From: Barnesiella sp. An55
Lineage (GTDB): Bacteria; Bacteroidota; Bacteroidia; Bacteroidales; Barnesiellaceae
Reading direction: 5' to 3'
DNA length: 64,000 nt
NCBI RefSeq assembly: GCF_002161555.1
Contig: NZ_NFHZ01000009.1
Coordinates: forward strand, 1 to 64,000
Position numbers and translations under genes: made by a program. Under the pieces are notes generated by a model, which worked only from the letters and a program-made list of their open reading frames with translations, searched no databases and was not told the origin of the DNA. Shown here one piece after another: positions 53,341 through 60,733 of this stretch (within the stretch, counting starts at the first letter, position 1; each line of letters starts with the position of its first letter).

Positions 53341-53381
53341 AAGTCTGCCGTTGCTACTCAACGGCAGACTTTCCCTTTTTC
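53341..53381 (+). terminator. terminator of the permease gene overlapping the DUF190 stop
   Basis: A 13-bp perfect stem AAGTCTGCCGTTG/CAACGGCAGACTT with loop CTACT followed by TTCCCTTTTT on the plus strand. The stop codon of the convergent DUF190 gene lies in the loop. Confidence 0.8.
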
Positions 53382-53713
53382 AGGAAGAGTACCGCCGTAT
53401 CCTGGCAGGTAACCAAGCAACCCTTGGGCAACGATTCGAGCCATGGAGTCACCTGCTCGACAAAGGCCTCTATCTGGCAAGCCTCATCCACAAACTCGAC
53501 GATAACCGGCACCTTTTCGATTAGCTCCCAAAACTTGACCGGATTCAATTCACTACTGGCACCATAGCCCATAATCCCCTTATAGACTGTGGCCCCGGCC
53601 AGTCCAAACTGCTTGGCCTTATATGCTATCGTTTCATAGGCCGACGCATGATCTGCCTTATCGGTATTGCTCAAATAGATACGCAACACCTTATACGTTT
53701 TTCCCAAATCCAT
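53354..53713 (-). CDS. DUF190 (PII-like) protein
   Basis: A 119-residue protein of family DUF190, which has a PII/CutA-like fold and is commonly encoded next to crcB. It shows YKVLRIYLSNTDK, AYKAKQFGLAGATVYKGIMGYG and PVIVEFVDEACQIEAFV. A supporting role in fluoride resistance is inferred from location. It begins 1 nt after crcB, on the same transcript. The stop codon lies inside a terminator hairpin used by the opposite gene. Confidence 0.9.
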   Translation of the reverse strand: MDLGKTYKVLRIYLSNTDKADHASAYETIAYKAKQFGLAGATVYKGIMGYGASSELNPVKFWELIEKVPVIVEFVDEACQIEAFVEQVTPWLESLPKGCLVTCQDTAVLFLKKGKSAVE

Positions 53714-53714
53714 A

Positions 53715-54092
53715 TCACAACCATTTTATGAGAGAGTATCCCAAATAGACCATAAAGAGCCCGACCAATAGACTCATACCCACATAGATAGAAAGGTAAA
53801 AGAAGTTGGCATCCTTAATCATCTGGAAACTCTCGTTGATAAACGTCGAAAAGGTGGTAAAGCCACCGCACAGCCCCACGGTGAGGAACAGGCGCAAATT
53901 CACATTCATCAGGTTGCTCCGCTCAAACAGCCCGTAAAAGAGACCTATAGCCAGGCAACCCAGTATATTCACCAAAAAAGTTCCGGCCGGGAAAGAGTGG
54001 AAACCCCAGTTTTGCACGACCTTAGACAGGAGATAACGCAGTATCCCTCCGGTAAAACTGCCAGCCCCTACAATCAGTAATGTCTTCAGCAT
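53715..54092 (-). CDS. crcB: fluoride ion channel CrcB (Fluc)
   Basis: A 125-residue inner-membrane fluoride exporter with four helices. Family motifs: [36 protein letters not shown] and [20 protein letters not shown] (the sodium/fluoride site TTFSTF). It works as a dual-topology dimer. A fluoride riboswitch lies in the leader and the promoter is part of a dispersed repeat (copy 6). Confidence 0.96.
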   Translation of the reverse strand: MLKTLLIVGAGSFTGGILRYLLSKVVQNWGFHSFPAGTFLVNILGCLAIGLFYGLFERSNLMNVNLRLFLTVGLCGGFTTFSTFINESFQMIKDANFFYLSIYVGMSLLVGLFMVYLGYSLIKWL

Positions 54093-54116
54093 AAAATGTC
54101 ATTTTATTATTGTATC

Positions 54117-54170
54117 TCAAGTAGGGATCATCAGCACATAAAGGCGGTTAAAGGCTAATCCCATAGCCGG
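54117..54170 (-). promoter_or_regulatory. fluoride riboswitch (crcB motif)
   Basis: On the minus strand stem GGCTA/TAGCC (54168-54164 with 54157-54153) encloses the loop TGGGAT; it is followed by TTTAACCGCC and then CTGATGATCCCTAC (54134-54121). The loop GGGAT pairs with ATCCC, the long-range pairing that defines the crcB motif, and both GATG and CTAC conserved elements are present. It lies between the promoter and crcB. Confidence 0.88.
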
Positions 54171-54172
54171 GA

Positions 54173-54246
54173 CAAAGATAGCGAAAGGTGAGAGGAGAAG
54201 CAAACCGAAATGAAATTTCGAGTTTGATTATCCCGAACCGACTCCT
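54173..54246 (-). repeat. promoter-bearing dispersed repeat, copy 6 (toward crcB)
   Basis: Minus-strand TTTG (54204-54201), exactly 20 nt, TATCTTTG (54180-54173), hairpin CGAAAT...ATTTCG in place of GAAAAC/GTTTTC, and the distal block ATTATCCCGAACCGACTCCT. The start site falls at the 5' edge of the riboswitch. Confidence 0.8.
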
Positions 54247-54292
54247 GTAATTCCATAAAGGCAGAATACGGTCAATCGAAACACGGCTGGAA

Positions 54293-54640
54293 TCACTTGC
54301 CATACTTCCGCTCAAACAGCGCTTTGTTTTTCGTGCCCCACTCGAGCATGGCATCGATAATAGGAATCAAGGTCATACCCAACGGCGTGATGGAGTATTG
54401 CGAACGTGGCGGCAACTCGGCATAGATGGTCTTTTCGACCAGACCATCCTCGACCAGCTCTTTCAACTGCAAGTCGAGTACCCGCGGGGTAGCTTCGGGC
54501 AACGCCTTGTGCAGTTCGCTGGGACGCATCGACCGGTAGCGGAGTTCGTCCAAGATACACGATTTCCACTTCGAGTCGATCAGACTCATGGTCAGCCGCA
54601 AGGGGCAATCCAAATCGACAGGTATTTTACGTTCATACAT
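54293..54640 (-). CDS. HxlR-family transcriptional regulator
   Basis: A 115-residue winged-helix protein: CPLRLTMSLIDSKWKSCILDELRYRSMRPSELHKALPEATPRVLDLQLKELVEDGLVEKTIYAELPPRSQYSITPLG is the HxlR signature. Two cysteines (C11 and C29) could act as redox or aldehyde sensors, as in HxlR/HypR. It is divergent from the NTF2-like and flavodoxin genes it probably controls. A TACATTTG -7 box lies at 54675-54668. Confidence 0.93.
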   Translation of the reverse strand: MYERKIPVDLDCPLRLTMSLIDSKWKSCILDELRYRSMRPSELHKALPEATPRVLDLQLKELVEDGLVEKTIYAELPPRSQYSITPLGMTLIPIIDAMLEWGTKNKALFERKYGK

Positions 54641-54667
54641 AATCGCACTCCTTTCTGGTTACAGTCA

Positions 54668-54675
54668 CAAATGTA
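54668..54675 (-). promoter_or_regulatory. -7 box of hxlR
   Basis: TACATTTG on the minus strand, about 28 nt before the ATG. The -33 is not clear. Confidence 0.45.
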
Positions 54676-54739
54676 CACATACTCCCCGAAAGAGTGGCAT
54701 ACCGAAAAAATTTTCAGTACTCGAATAATTTTACGGTAC

Positions 54740-54770
54740 TTGTAAAAACCGCGATTACCCCATAGCTTTG
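54740..54770 (+). promoter_or_regulatory. promoter of the NTF2-flavodoxin pair, with possible HxlR site
   Basis: TTG at 54740-54742, 20-nt spacer, TAGCTTTG at 54763-54770. Two GTACT words (54717 and 54736) lie over and upstream of the -33 element, in the form TTTTCAGTACT...GGTACTTG, and could be bound by the divergent HxlR protein. Confidence 0.65.
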
Positions 54771-54795
54771 CCTCAACCAATAAAACCAACCCATT

Positions 54796-55179
54796 ATGAG
54801 AGCAAGTATTGCAGAGTACAAGGCAGTCGAAGCAGCTGCCATGAAGTTTGTCAAGAGTGTGGCAGAGGGCAACAGCCGCTATGCCAAAGAGTTGTTTGTC
54901 GATGAAGCCGTTCTCTTCGGCTTCCTGGACGGGAAACTGGAACACGGCTCTATCGAGCAGTTCTATCACAACGTCGATACGGTGGGAGCCGGCCACGACT
55001 TCGATGCCCGCATCGACATTATCGCCCTCGAAGAGACGGTGGCCGTCGTACGGGTGCTCGAGGAGAAGTGGGGTGGACGTATCGACTTTACCGACTATCT
55101 GCTCCTGCTGAAAATCGACGGCGAGTGGAAGTGCGTGGCCAAAGCCTATAACCAGAATTCCAATACGATTCAACAATAA
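54796..55179 (+). CDS. nuclear transport factor 2-like protein
   Basis: A 127-residue protein of the NTF2-like (lumazine-binding/SnoaL-type) fold: YKAVEAAAMKFVKSVAEGNSRYAKELFVDEAVLFGFLDGKLEHGSIEQFYHNVD and the C-terminal DYLLLLKIDGEWKCVAKAYN. Members are small enzymes or binding proteins; the function here is unknown. It lies 18 nt before the flavodoxin-family gene and is divergent from hxlR. Confidence 0.88.
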   Translation: MRASIAEYKAVEAAAMKFVKSVAEGNSRYAKELFVDEAVLFGFLDGKLEHGSIEQFYHNVDTVGAGHDFDARIDIIALEETVAVVRVLEEKWGGRIDFTDYLLLLKIDGEWKCVAKAYNQNSNTIQQ

Positions 55180-55197
55180 GAAAGGAGAAAAACAACC

Positions 55198-55737
55198 ATG
55201 AAAATAGTAGTAATCACCGGCAGTCCTCGCAAAAACGGCAACAGTTTTGCCATGACCGAAGCCTTTATCCACGAAGCCGAGCAACGGGGCCACACGATAC
55301 GTCGCTTCGATGCCGCCTTCCTGAAGATAGGCGGTTGCCACGCCTGCATGACCTGTTACAAAACAGGCAAAGCCTGCTCGTTCGACGACGATTTCAACGA
55401 CATTGCCCCGGCAATTCTCGAGGCCGATGCCGTGGTATTCACCATGCCGGTCTATTGGTATTCGATACCCGCACAGATTAAAGGAGCCATCGACCGCCTC
55501 TTCTCGCTCGTAGTCGGCGGCAAAGAGGTAGCCGGCAAGAAATGGGGCCTGATTGCCTGCTGCGAAGAAGACGATACCACCGTGCTGGATGGTGTACGCA
55601 TCCCCATGGAGCGCACCGCCGCCCTGCTACAATGGGAGATGGTAGGCGAAGTCCTCATTCCCGGCGTGCTCAACGTCGGCGACATCGACCACACCGACGG
55701 TTGCAAACAGGCTGCTGCCCTGGCCGACAAATTCTGA
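55198..55737 (+). CDS. NADPH-dependent FMN reductase/flavodoxin family protein
   Basis: A 179-residue flavoprotein with the N-terminal FMN loop VVITGSPRKNGNSFAMTEAF, the cysteine motif GGCHACMTCYKTGKACS and the aromatic block FTMPVYWYSIPAQIKGAIDRLFS. It belongs to the iron-sulfur flavoprotein/WrbA-like reductases. Probably part of an oxidative or electrophile stress response under HxlR control (inference from context). A strong terminator follows. Confidence 0.92.
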   Translation: MKIVVITGSPRKNGNSFAMTEAFIHEAEQRGHTIRRFDAAFLKIGGCHACMTCYKTGKACSFDDDFNDIAPAILEADAVVFTMPVYWYSIPAQIKGAIDRLFSLVVGGKEVAGKKWGLIACCEEDDTTVLDGVRIPMERTAALLQWEMVGEVLIPGVLNVGDIDHTDGCKQAAALADKF

Positions 55738-55760
55738 TTACCCTCTTCATTTACAAGCAC

Positions 55761-55803
55761 CCCCCGAGCCCTTGCATCACCGCAGGGCCCGGGGCCTTTT
55801 TAT
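55761..55803 (+). terminator. terminator after the flavodoxin gene
   Basis: GC-rich stem CCCCGAGCCCTTGC/GCAGGGCCCGGGG with a short loop, followed by a run of T. Confidence 0.85.
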
Positions 55804-55869
55804 AGTCCTACGAATCCCTCATTTTTTTACGTTGAGCCACACTCACCATCTGAGACAGAAGAAGAGAGG

Positions 55870-55908
55870 ATATAAAAGAAAAGCGACCGCCTCATTGAGG
55901 TGGTCGCT
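55870..55908 (-). terminator. terminator of tRNA-Lys
   Basis: A 12-bp stem (55882-55893 with 55897-55908) with a 3-nt loop; on the minus strand it is followed by TTTTCTTTTATA. Confidence 0.85.
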
Positions 55909-55917
55909 CTCTTTCGG

Positions 55918-55990
55918 TGATCCGCCTGGGGCTCGAACCCAGGACCCCAACATTAAAAGTGTTGTGCTCTACCAGCTGAGCTAGCGAATC
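55918..55990 (-). tRNA. tRNA-Lys (anticodon TTT)
   Basis: The minus strand folds as a complete cloverleaf: acceptor GATTCGC/GCGGATC, D arm GCTC...GAGC, anticodon stem CAACA/TGTTG with loop CTTTTAA (anticodon TTT), and T arm CCTGG-GTTCGAG-CCCAGG. CCA is not encoded. It is a single tRNA with its own terminator; a substrate of the MnmA encoded at 32445. Confidence 0.97.
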
Positions 55991-56088
55991 TAACCTTGGT
56001 GCTTTTTGGAAAAGCGATGCAAAGGTAATGCGATTTTTTGACTTTACAAAACAATACCTCCGCAAATTTATGTTAAAGAGCAGTTTTT

Positions 56089-57246
56089 TTACTCTTCCCC
56101 CGATTTTGCCTTCCTGCCAGATACCGATTCATCGGCCGGCGTTTCGGCCGCTGCCTGGGGCGGAGTTTCCGGATCGTTGCCTATCACATAGCGTTCGTAA
56201 TACGACAGGCACAACGTGGTGAGCGGCAAGGCGATAATCATACCCACAAAGCCGAGCAACGTGCCCCATATCGAGAGCGAGAGCAAGATGATGGCGGGGT
56301 TCAACCCGGTAACCTTGCCCATCACCCGCGGTACGATGAAGATATCTTCGATGAGTTGCACCACGATAAAGACCAGCACACAGGCCCCGAAGAGAAGCCA
56401 GAAGTTGGTTCCCGTCTCCGATGCCGAGACGAGACACAGCAGGATGGTAGGGATGAACCCGACGAGTTGCAGATAGGGTACCATGTTGAGCAACCCGATG
56501 AAGAGCCCCAGCACGATAGCCATGGGCAGCCCTACAATGAGGAACCCGATACAGAAGAGTATTCCCACCAGACCGGCCACGACTGCCTGTCCGCGGAAAT
56601 AGCGATTCATGCTCACCTCGACATCGTTGACAATCGAAAGCACCGTGGGGCGATACTTCTGCGGAATCATGCGCCGGAATCCCGACAAGATCTTGTCATA
56701 ATCGAGCAGAATGAAAACGATATAAAGCAGCACGATGAGCCAGCTCACAATGTTGATAATCTCGCCTACCGACCCGGTAATGAACCCCCAGGCTCCCGAA
56801 AAACTCTCCTTGATCACCGAGAGCCATTGCTCTTGACTGAGCAGCCCCGACAGCTCGGCAAAGTCGATATTCTTTTTGATGAAATCGTGCACCGACTCGG
56901 GTACAAACGGTATGCTCGACGATTGATATACATACTCGCTCAACAACTGGCGCAACAGCCCTATCTCGTCGATAATCGACGGCACCACCAGCACACCCAG
57001 CAGACCAAGGGTCACCAGCACTTCGACAAAGGTGAGAGCGATGGCAACTACGCGCCCCTTCAACTTGAACACCCGCTTGTTATACACCACCAGCGGATTG
57101 AGCATATAGGCAATAATCCAAGCCACAAGAAACGGGAGCAACGCCCCACGAAGGATGTATATGAGATAAAACAGACCTACGACAAAAACGGCCCCGAACA
57201 AAATGCGGATGACCCGGTCGAAGGTATATGGCTGGCGTTCGGTCAT
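56089..57246 (-). CDS. AI-2E family transporter
   Basis: A 385-residue inner-membrane protein of the AI-2E/PerM family with about eight helices. Typical blocks: FDRVIRILFGAVFVVGLFYLIYILRGALLPFLVAWIIAYMLNPLV, LGLFIGLLNMVPYLQLVG and VIILLSLSIWGTLLGFVGMIIALPLTT. Some members export AI-2 or act as ion antiporters; the substrate is undetermined. The frame is open upstream to 57282, but ATG 57246 (MTERQPYTFDRV) fits the family. It lies 53 nt after tdk, in the same orientation. The C-terminal 30 residues are charged and low-complexity. Confidence 0.92.
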   Translation of the reverse strand: MTERQPYTFDRVIRILFGAVFVVGLFYLIYILRGALLPFLVAWIIAYMLNPLVVYNKRVFKLKGRVVAIALTFVEVLVTLGLLGVLVVPSIIDEIGLLRQLLSEYVYQSSSIPFVPESVHDFIKKNIDFAELSGLLSQEQWLSVIKESFSGAWGFITGSVGEIINIVSWLIVLLYIVFILLDYDKILSGFRRMIPQKYRPTVLSIVNDVEVSMNRYFRGQAVVAGLVGILFCIGFLIVGLPMAIVLGLFIGLLNMVPYLQLVGFIPTILLCLVSASETGTNFWLLFGACVLVFIVVQLIEDIFIVPRVMGKVTGLNPAIILLSLSIWGTLLGFVGMIIALPLTTLCLSYYERYVIGNDPETPPQAAAETPADESVSGRKAKSGEE

Positions 57247-57299
57247 AGCTATCGATTTTTGAACACTTATTCTTTCTAACAAATGCGAGGCTCAACGGT

Positions 57300-57902
57300 T
57301 TACCCCTCGTGAGCTCTCTCCTTGCGCTCCTGTATCTCTTGCAGGTAGCAACGGCGGCACAGGGGCTGATACTCGTTTTTCTCGCCCAGCAGTACCCGTT
57401 TGTCGTTATCGACCAAACGGTAGGAGTAGTTGGCCAGATGGCCACACTTCACACAGATGGCGTGTACCTTGTACACATCGTCGGCAATAGCCAGCAGCGC
57501 CGGCATGGGGCCGAAGGGGACCCGGCGGAAATCCATGTCGAGGCCGGCCACAATCACCCGGGTACCGTTGTTGGCCAGTTCGGAGCAAACCTCGATGATG
57601 CCGTCGTCGAAAAACTGGGCTTCGTCAATACCCACCACATCGACCCCCGAGGCCATGAGCAGGATGCTGTGCGAGTTATCTACCGGGGTAGAGAGTATCG
57701 AAGTACTGTCGTGCGAAACGATATTCTCCTCGGAGTAGCGCACATCGATGGCCGGTTTGAAAATCTCGACCTTCTGGCGGGCAATCTTAGCCCGTTTCAG
57801 GCGGCGTATCAGCTCTTCGGTCTTACCCGAGAACATCGAGCCGCATATCACCTCGATGCTTCCACGGCGACTGGTTTCGTAATTACTTTCGGTCAAAACC
57901 AT
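57300..57902 (-). CDS. tdk: thymidine kinase
   Basis: Type II thymidine kinase (200 aa) that phosphorylates thymidine. The Walker [16 protein letters not shown], the [13 protein letters not shown] block, the lasso region and the zinc-binding cysteines ([13 protein letters not shown] and [10 protein letters not shown]) are all visible. It has its own promoter upstream and is followed by the AI-2E-type gene. Confidence 0.97.
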   Translation of the reverse strand: MVLTESNYETSRRGSIEVICGSMFSGKTEELIRRLKRAKIARQKVEIFKPAIDVRYSEENIVSHDSTSILSTPVDNSHSILLMASGVDVVGIDEAQFFDDGIIEVCSELANNGTRVIVAGLDMDFRRVPFGPMPALLAIADDVYKVHAICVKCGHLANYSYRLVDNDKRVLLGEKNEYQPLCRRCYLQEIQERKERAHEG

Positions 57903-57946
57903 AGTTATATGTCTCTATTTCTCTTTCGGTTAATTAAATGATGCAA

Positions 57947-57977
57947 CAAAAGTAAAAAGATAGTTCGATTTTGACAA
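57947..57977 (-). promoter_or_regulatory. promoter of tdk
   Basis: Minus-strand TTG (57977-57975), 20-nt spacer, TACTTTTG (57954-57947). The leader is about 40 nt. Confidence 0.7.
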
Positions 57978-58018
57978 CCTTTACCCCGCCTATTTATCTC
58001 AAGAGCTGTCGGTAAAAC

Positions 58019-58050
58019 TTGTCACGGCTCTCGCCTTTCGCCTGTCTTTG
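58019..58050 (+). repeat. degenerate promoter repeat upstream of copy 7
   Basis: TTG (58019-58021), 21 nt including CTCTCGCCTTTCGCC, then TGTCTTTG (58043-58050), followed by the distal block of the next copy. Looks like a decayed tandem partner. Confidence 0.45.
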
Positions 58051-58056
58051 AAGAAG

Positions 58057-58127
58057 ACAGGAAGCGGTTCAGTATAAAAAATTCAGGCAAGCTTGTTTTT
58101 TTCTGCTCTCACCTTTCTCTATCTTTG
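58057..58127 (+). repeat. promoter-bearing dispersed repeat, copy 7 (toward dacB)
   Basis: Distal block AGGAAGCGGTTCAGTAT, hairpin around CAGGCAAGCTTG, CTTG at 58092-58095, and TATCTTTG at 58120-58127 (spacing 24). Its reverse complement matches copy 2 over most of its length. Confidence 0.75.
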
Positions 58128-58153
58128 TAGGCGTGAAACCCAAACCATTCATC

Positions 58154-59560
58154 ATGCGACAAGCCTCTGTTTTTGTACTGATTACCCTCTTTATACTCCT
58201 GCATGGCACAGCCCGGGCCCAAACACTCGAAGGCTTTCTTGCCGACCCGGCGTTCTCCCCTGCATCGATAGGCATCTGCATCACCGATGTCAACACGGGC
58301 GAGACCCTCGTCGCCCATAACGAGCGCCAGGCCATGATACCGGCATCGACCGCCAAGGTCATCACCACCGCTACGGCTCTGCGCCTGCTGGGTCCCGACT
58401 ATCGCGCCACGACGTCCGTGGGATACACCGGCCGCATCGACGAGAGTGGACAACTGCATGGCAACCTGGTGATACACGGTGGAGGCGACCCCACCCTGGG
58501 GTCGGACTTCGGCAGCCGCCCTCCCCGCCACTTTACCGACCAGATTGTCGCCGCCCTCACGACTCACCACATCCGAGCCATCGAGGGGTCGATTGTCATC
58601 GACGAGTCGCTGTTCGACGGGCCCGCCGTATCGCCCAAATGGATGCTCGAAGATATCATCTGGGACTATGGCACAGGCTGTCACGCCCTCTCCTATCGCG
58701 ACAACCGGGTGCAGATAGAGCTGCGGTACAGCGACCACCGGTACAACGTGACCCGCGTAACCCCAGCCAACTACTACACCATCGACACCCAACTCGTGCC
58801 CGGCGAGAAGGAGGATGTCACCGTAACCCAAACAGGCAACCATTTTACCGTTACCGGCACCATTCCCCGCAAACGGAACCGCTACCAACTCGACCTCTCG
58901 ATCGAGCGCCCCGACAGTCTCTTTGCCCGGGAACTGACCGAACGGTTGCAACAGGCCGGCATCACCGTAGGTCCATCGCCCATCACAACAGCCCCAGGAG
59001 ACGAAACCCTGCTGCTCGACTACCCCTCCGACTCGCTCGCTTATATTGTGCGCAGCCTCAACGTGCGCAGCGACAACCTCTATGCCGAGAGTCTGCTGCG
59101 ACATATAGCCCTCACCTCGGCTCCCCGGGGTAGCGCCTCGAAAGGTATCGAGACCATACGACGCTACTGGCAACCCCTCGGTGCCGACTCGCTCGAGCTA
59201 TTCCTCTACGACGGCTCGGGGCTGGCCCGCAACAACAAAGTATCGGCCCGATATCTGGCCCAAGTACTTGCCGCAACCGCCCGAGACCCACAGGTGGGCA
59301 AAACCTTCGTCCAGTCGCTGCCCCTCGCCGGGCGCGAAGGCTCGGTGGCCACTTTCATGCGCAACAGCTCTCTCCCGGGCGAGTTGAGACTGAAAAGCGG
59401 CAGCATGAGCGACGTGCACGCCTATGCCGGCTACTACACCACACCTGCCGGGAATCGCTATGCTATTGCTCTGATGTTCAACAACTACACCTGCAACCGC
59501 TCCCAGCTGAAGCAAAAAATTGCCGCTTGGCTCACCACGGCACTTTCTAAAAAAAAGTAA
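58154..59560 (+). CDS. dacB: D-alanyl-D-alanine carboxypeptidase/endopeptidase (PBP4, class C)
   Basis: A 468-residue periplasmic penicillin-binding protein of the S13 family. The signal peptide ends at TARAQ. Active-site motifs are SxxK in MIPASTAKVITTATAL, SxN in LNVRSDNLYAESLLR and KTG-like KSGSMSDVHAYAGY near the C-terminus. It trims peptidoglycan side chains and cross-links. GTG at 58133 would fall on the start site of the repeat promoter, so ATG 58154 with a leader of about 20 nt is chosen. It is transcribed from repeat copy 7. Confidence 0.94.
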   Translation: MRQASVFVLITLFILLHGTARAQTLEGFLADPAFSPASIGICITDVNTGETLVAHNERQAMIPASTAKVITTATALRLLGPDYRATTSVGYTGRIDESGQLHGNLVIHGGGDPTLGSDFGSRPPRHFTDQIVAALTTHHIRAIEGSIVIDESLFDGPAVSPKWMLEDIIWDYGTGCHALSYRDNRVQIELRYSDHRYNVTRVTPANYYTIDTQLVPGEKEDVTVTQTGNHFTVTGTIPRKRNRYQLDLSIERPDSLFARELTERLQQAGITVGPSPITTAPGDETLLLDYPSDSLAYIVRSLNVRSDNLYAESLLRHIALTSAPRGSASKGIETIRRYWQPLGADSLELFLYDGSGLARNNKVSARYLAQVLAATARDPQVGKTFVQSLPLAGREGSVATFMRNSSLPGELRLKSGSMSDVHAYAGYYTTPAGNRYAIALMFNNYTCNRSQLKQKIAAWLTTALSKKK

Positions 59561-59573
59561 CAGCCTCTAAAAT

Positions 59574-59617
59574 TTTTTACTCTCCTGCTCGCATCTGTCA
59601 TTTTATTACTACCTTTG
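59574..59617 (+). repeat. degenerate promoter repeat upstream of copy 8
   Basis: Ends in TACCTTTG (59610-59617) followed by GGATAA as in copy 8, but the -33 and hairpin are poorly kept. Confidence 0.4.
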
Positions 59618-59633
59618 GATAATTGGATAAACC

Positions 59634-59714
59634 GAAGATAGGATGCGGTTCGGCTAAGCCAAATGAGAAAACTTCGTTTTCCTTTGTCTTTGCGCTCACC
59701 TTTCGCTACCTTTG
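59634..59714 (+). repeat. promoter-bearing dispersed repeat, copy 8 (toward 324-aa protein)
   Basis: Distal block AGGATGCGGTTCGGCTAAGCC, hairpin GAAAAC-TTC-GTTTTC, TTTG at 59683-59686, exactly 20 nt, TACCTTTG at 59707-59714. It is almost the exact reverse complement of copy 5. Confidence 0.82.
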
Positions 59715-59746
59715 GATAACATAGTGAAACCTCTAAATTCGATTCC

Positions 59747-60721
59747 ATGTCACGAGACAGTCGCATCGCATACATTATCAACCAGTTGGGCGAACTGCGT
59801 GAGCTCCTGCTCGTCATCGAGCAGGCCGGCCAAGATGCCCCCGGTATTCTACTGAAGTTGGCCCGTGAAAAAGCCGAATCTATCGACCGCTCTACCCGAG
59901 AGTTGCGGTCGTCACAGTTCTGGGCCGAATTGCAAAAGCACGATCCTTTTGACAGCGTTGCGCCCCAAAAGAGCGAAGCGCCCAATGACGACACCGACAC
60001 GCCTGCCGATTATATTACTGCCGAGACCGAGGAGCACCACGAATCGCATCCCGCCGAAGAGGTGAATGATAGCTCCTTCGAAGACTCTTTCGACGAACCG
60101 TGGAATATGCCCGTAACCCCGACTCAAGAGGTAGAAATCGAAGAGCCCGTCCTGGCCACCACAATCGAAGAGGAGGCCGAACCTACACCCGAACCTGCAC
60201 CTCATGCCAAGGAGCACGAAGTTCAACCTGCGCCCTCGGTTCACGAAGAGACTCCGCTCGATACACCGGCAGCCCCCTCGGCCGAAACTCCTGTCGAGAA
60301 AGAGGAGCCCCTCTACCCCTGGGAACAGATGAGCGACGAAGAGCTGTCGGCCGCCCAAGACGACCACAACGACTACGACGACGATACCGATGACACCGAC
60401 TACGACGAGGCCGACTACGAGGATACTCCCACAGCCGACCTGCCGGCCGACGACACCTCGGCACCGGTCACCCTCGAAGAGGCCCTGCAACGCCAACAGG
60501 CCAAAGAGTTGCGCAAGGCATTGAGTCTGAACGACCGATTCCGGTTCCGTCGCGAACTTTTCGGTAACAGCGATATCCGCATGAACGAAACCCTGGCTCT
60601 CATCGACGCCATGAACTCCTACGAAGAGGCCGAGGACTACATCCTCAACGACCTCAACTGGGACATGGACAATCCCGAAGTCGCCGAGTTTATGAAAATC
60701 GTACAGAAACACTTTCTATAA
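59747..60721 (+). CDS. acidic conserved protein with disordered centre, function unknown
   Basis: A 324-residue soluble protein with three parts. The N-terminus is helical (residues 1-70, RIAYIINQLGELRELLLVIEQAG). The centre (75-250) is strongly acidic and rich in Pro/Glu/Asp/Thr with no fold expected. The C-terminus (250-324, LRKALSLNDRFRFRRELFGNSDIRMNETLALIDAMNSYEEAEDYILNDLNWDMDNPEVAEFMKIVQKHFL) is helical and conserved in look across Bacteroidales. No function is known. It is driven by repeat copy 8 and followed by rsmI after 12 nt. Confidence 0.75.
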   Translation: MSRDSRIAYIINQLGELRELLLVIEQAGQDAPGILLKLAREKAESIDRSTRELRSSQFWAELQKHDPFDSVAPQKSEAPNDDTDTPADYITAETEEHHESHPAEEVNDSSFEDSFDEPWNMPVTPTQEVEIEEPVLATTIEEEAEPTPEPAPHAKEHEVQPAPSVHEETPLDTPAAPSAETPVEKEEPLYPWEQMSDEELSAAQDDHNDYDDDTDDTDYDEADYEDTPTADLPADDTSAPVTLEEALQRQQAKELRKALSLNDRFRFRRELFGNSDIRMNETLALIDAMNSYEEAEDYILNDLNWDMDNPEVAEFMKIVQKHFL

Positions 60722-60733
60722 CCGCGCAGCACC

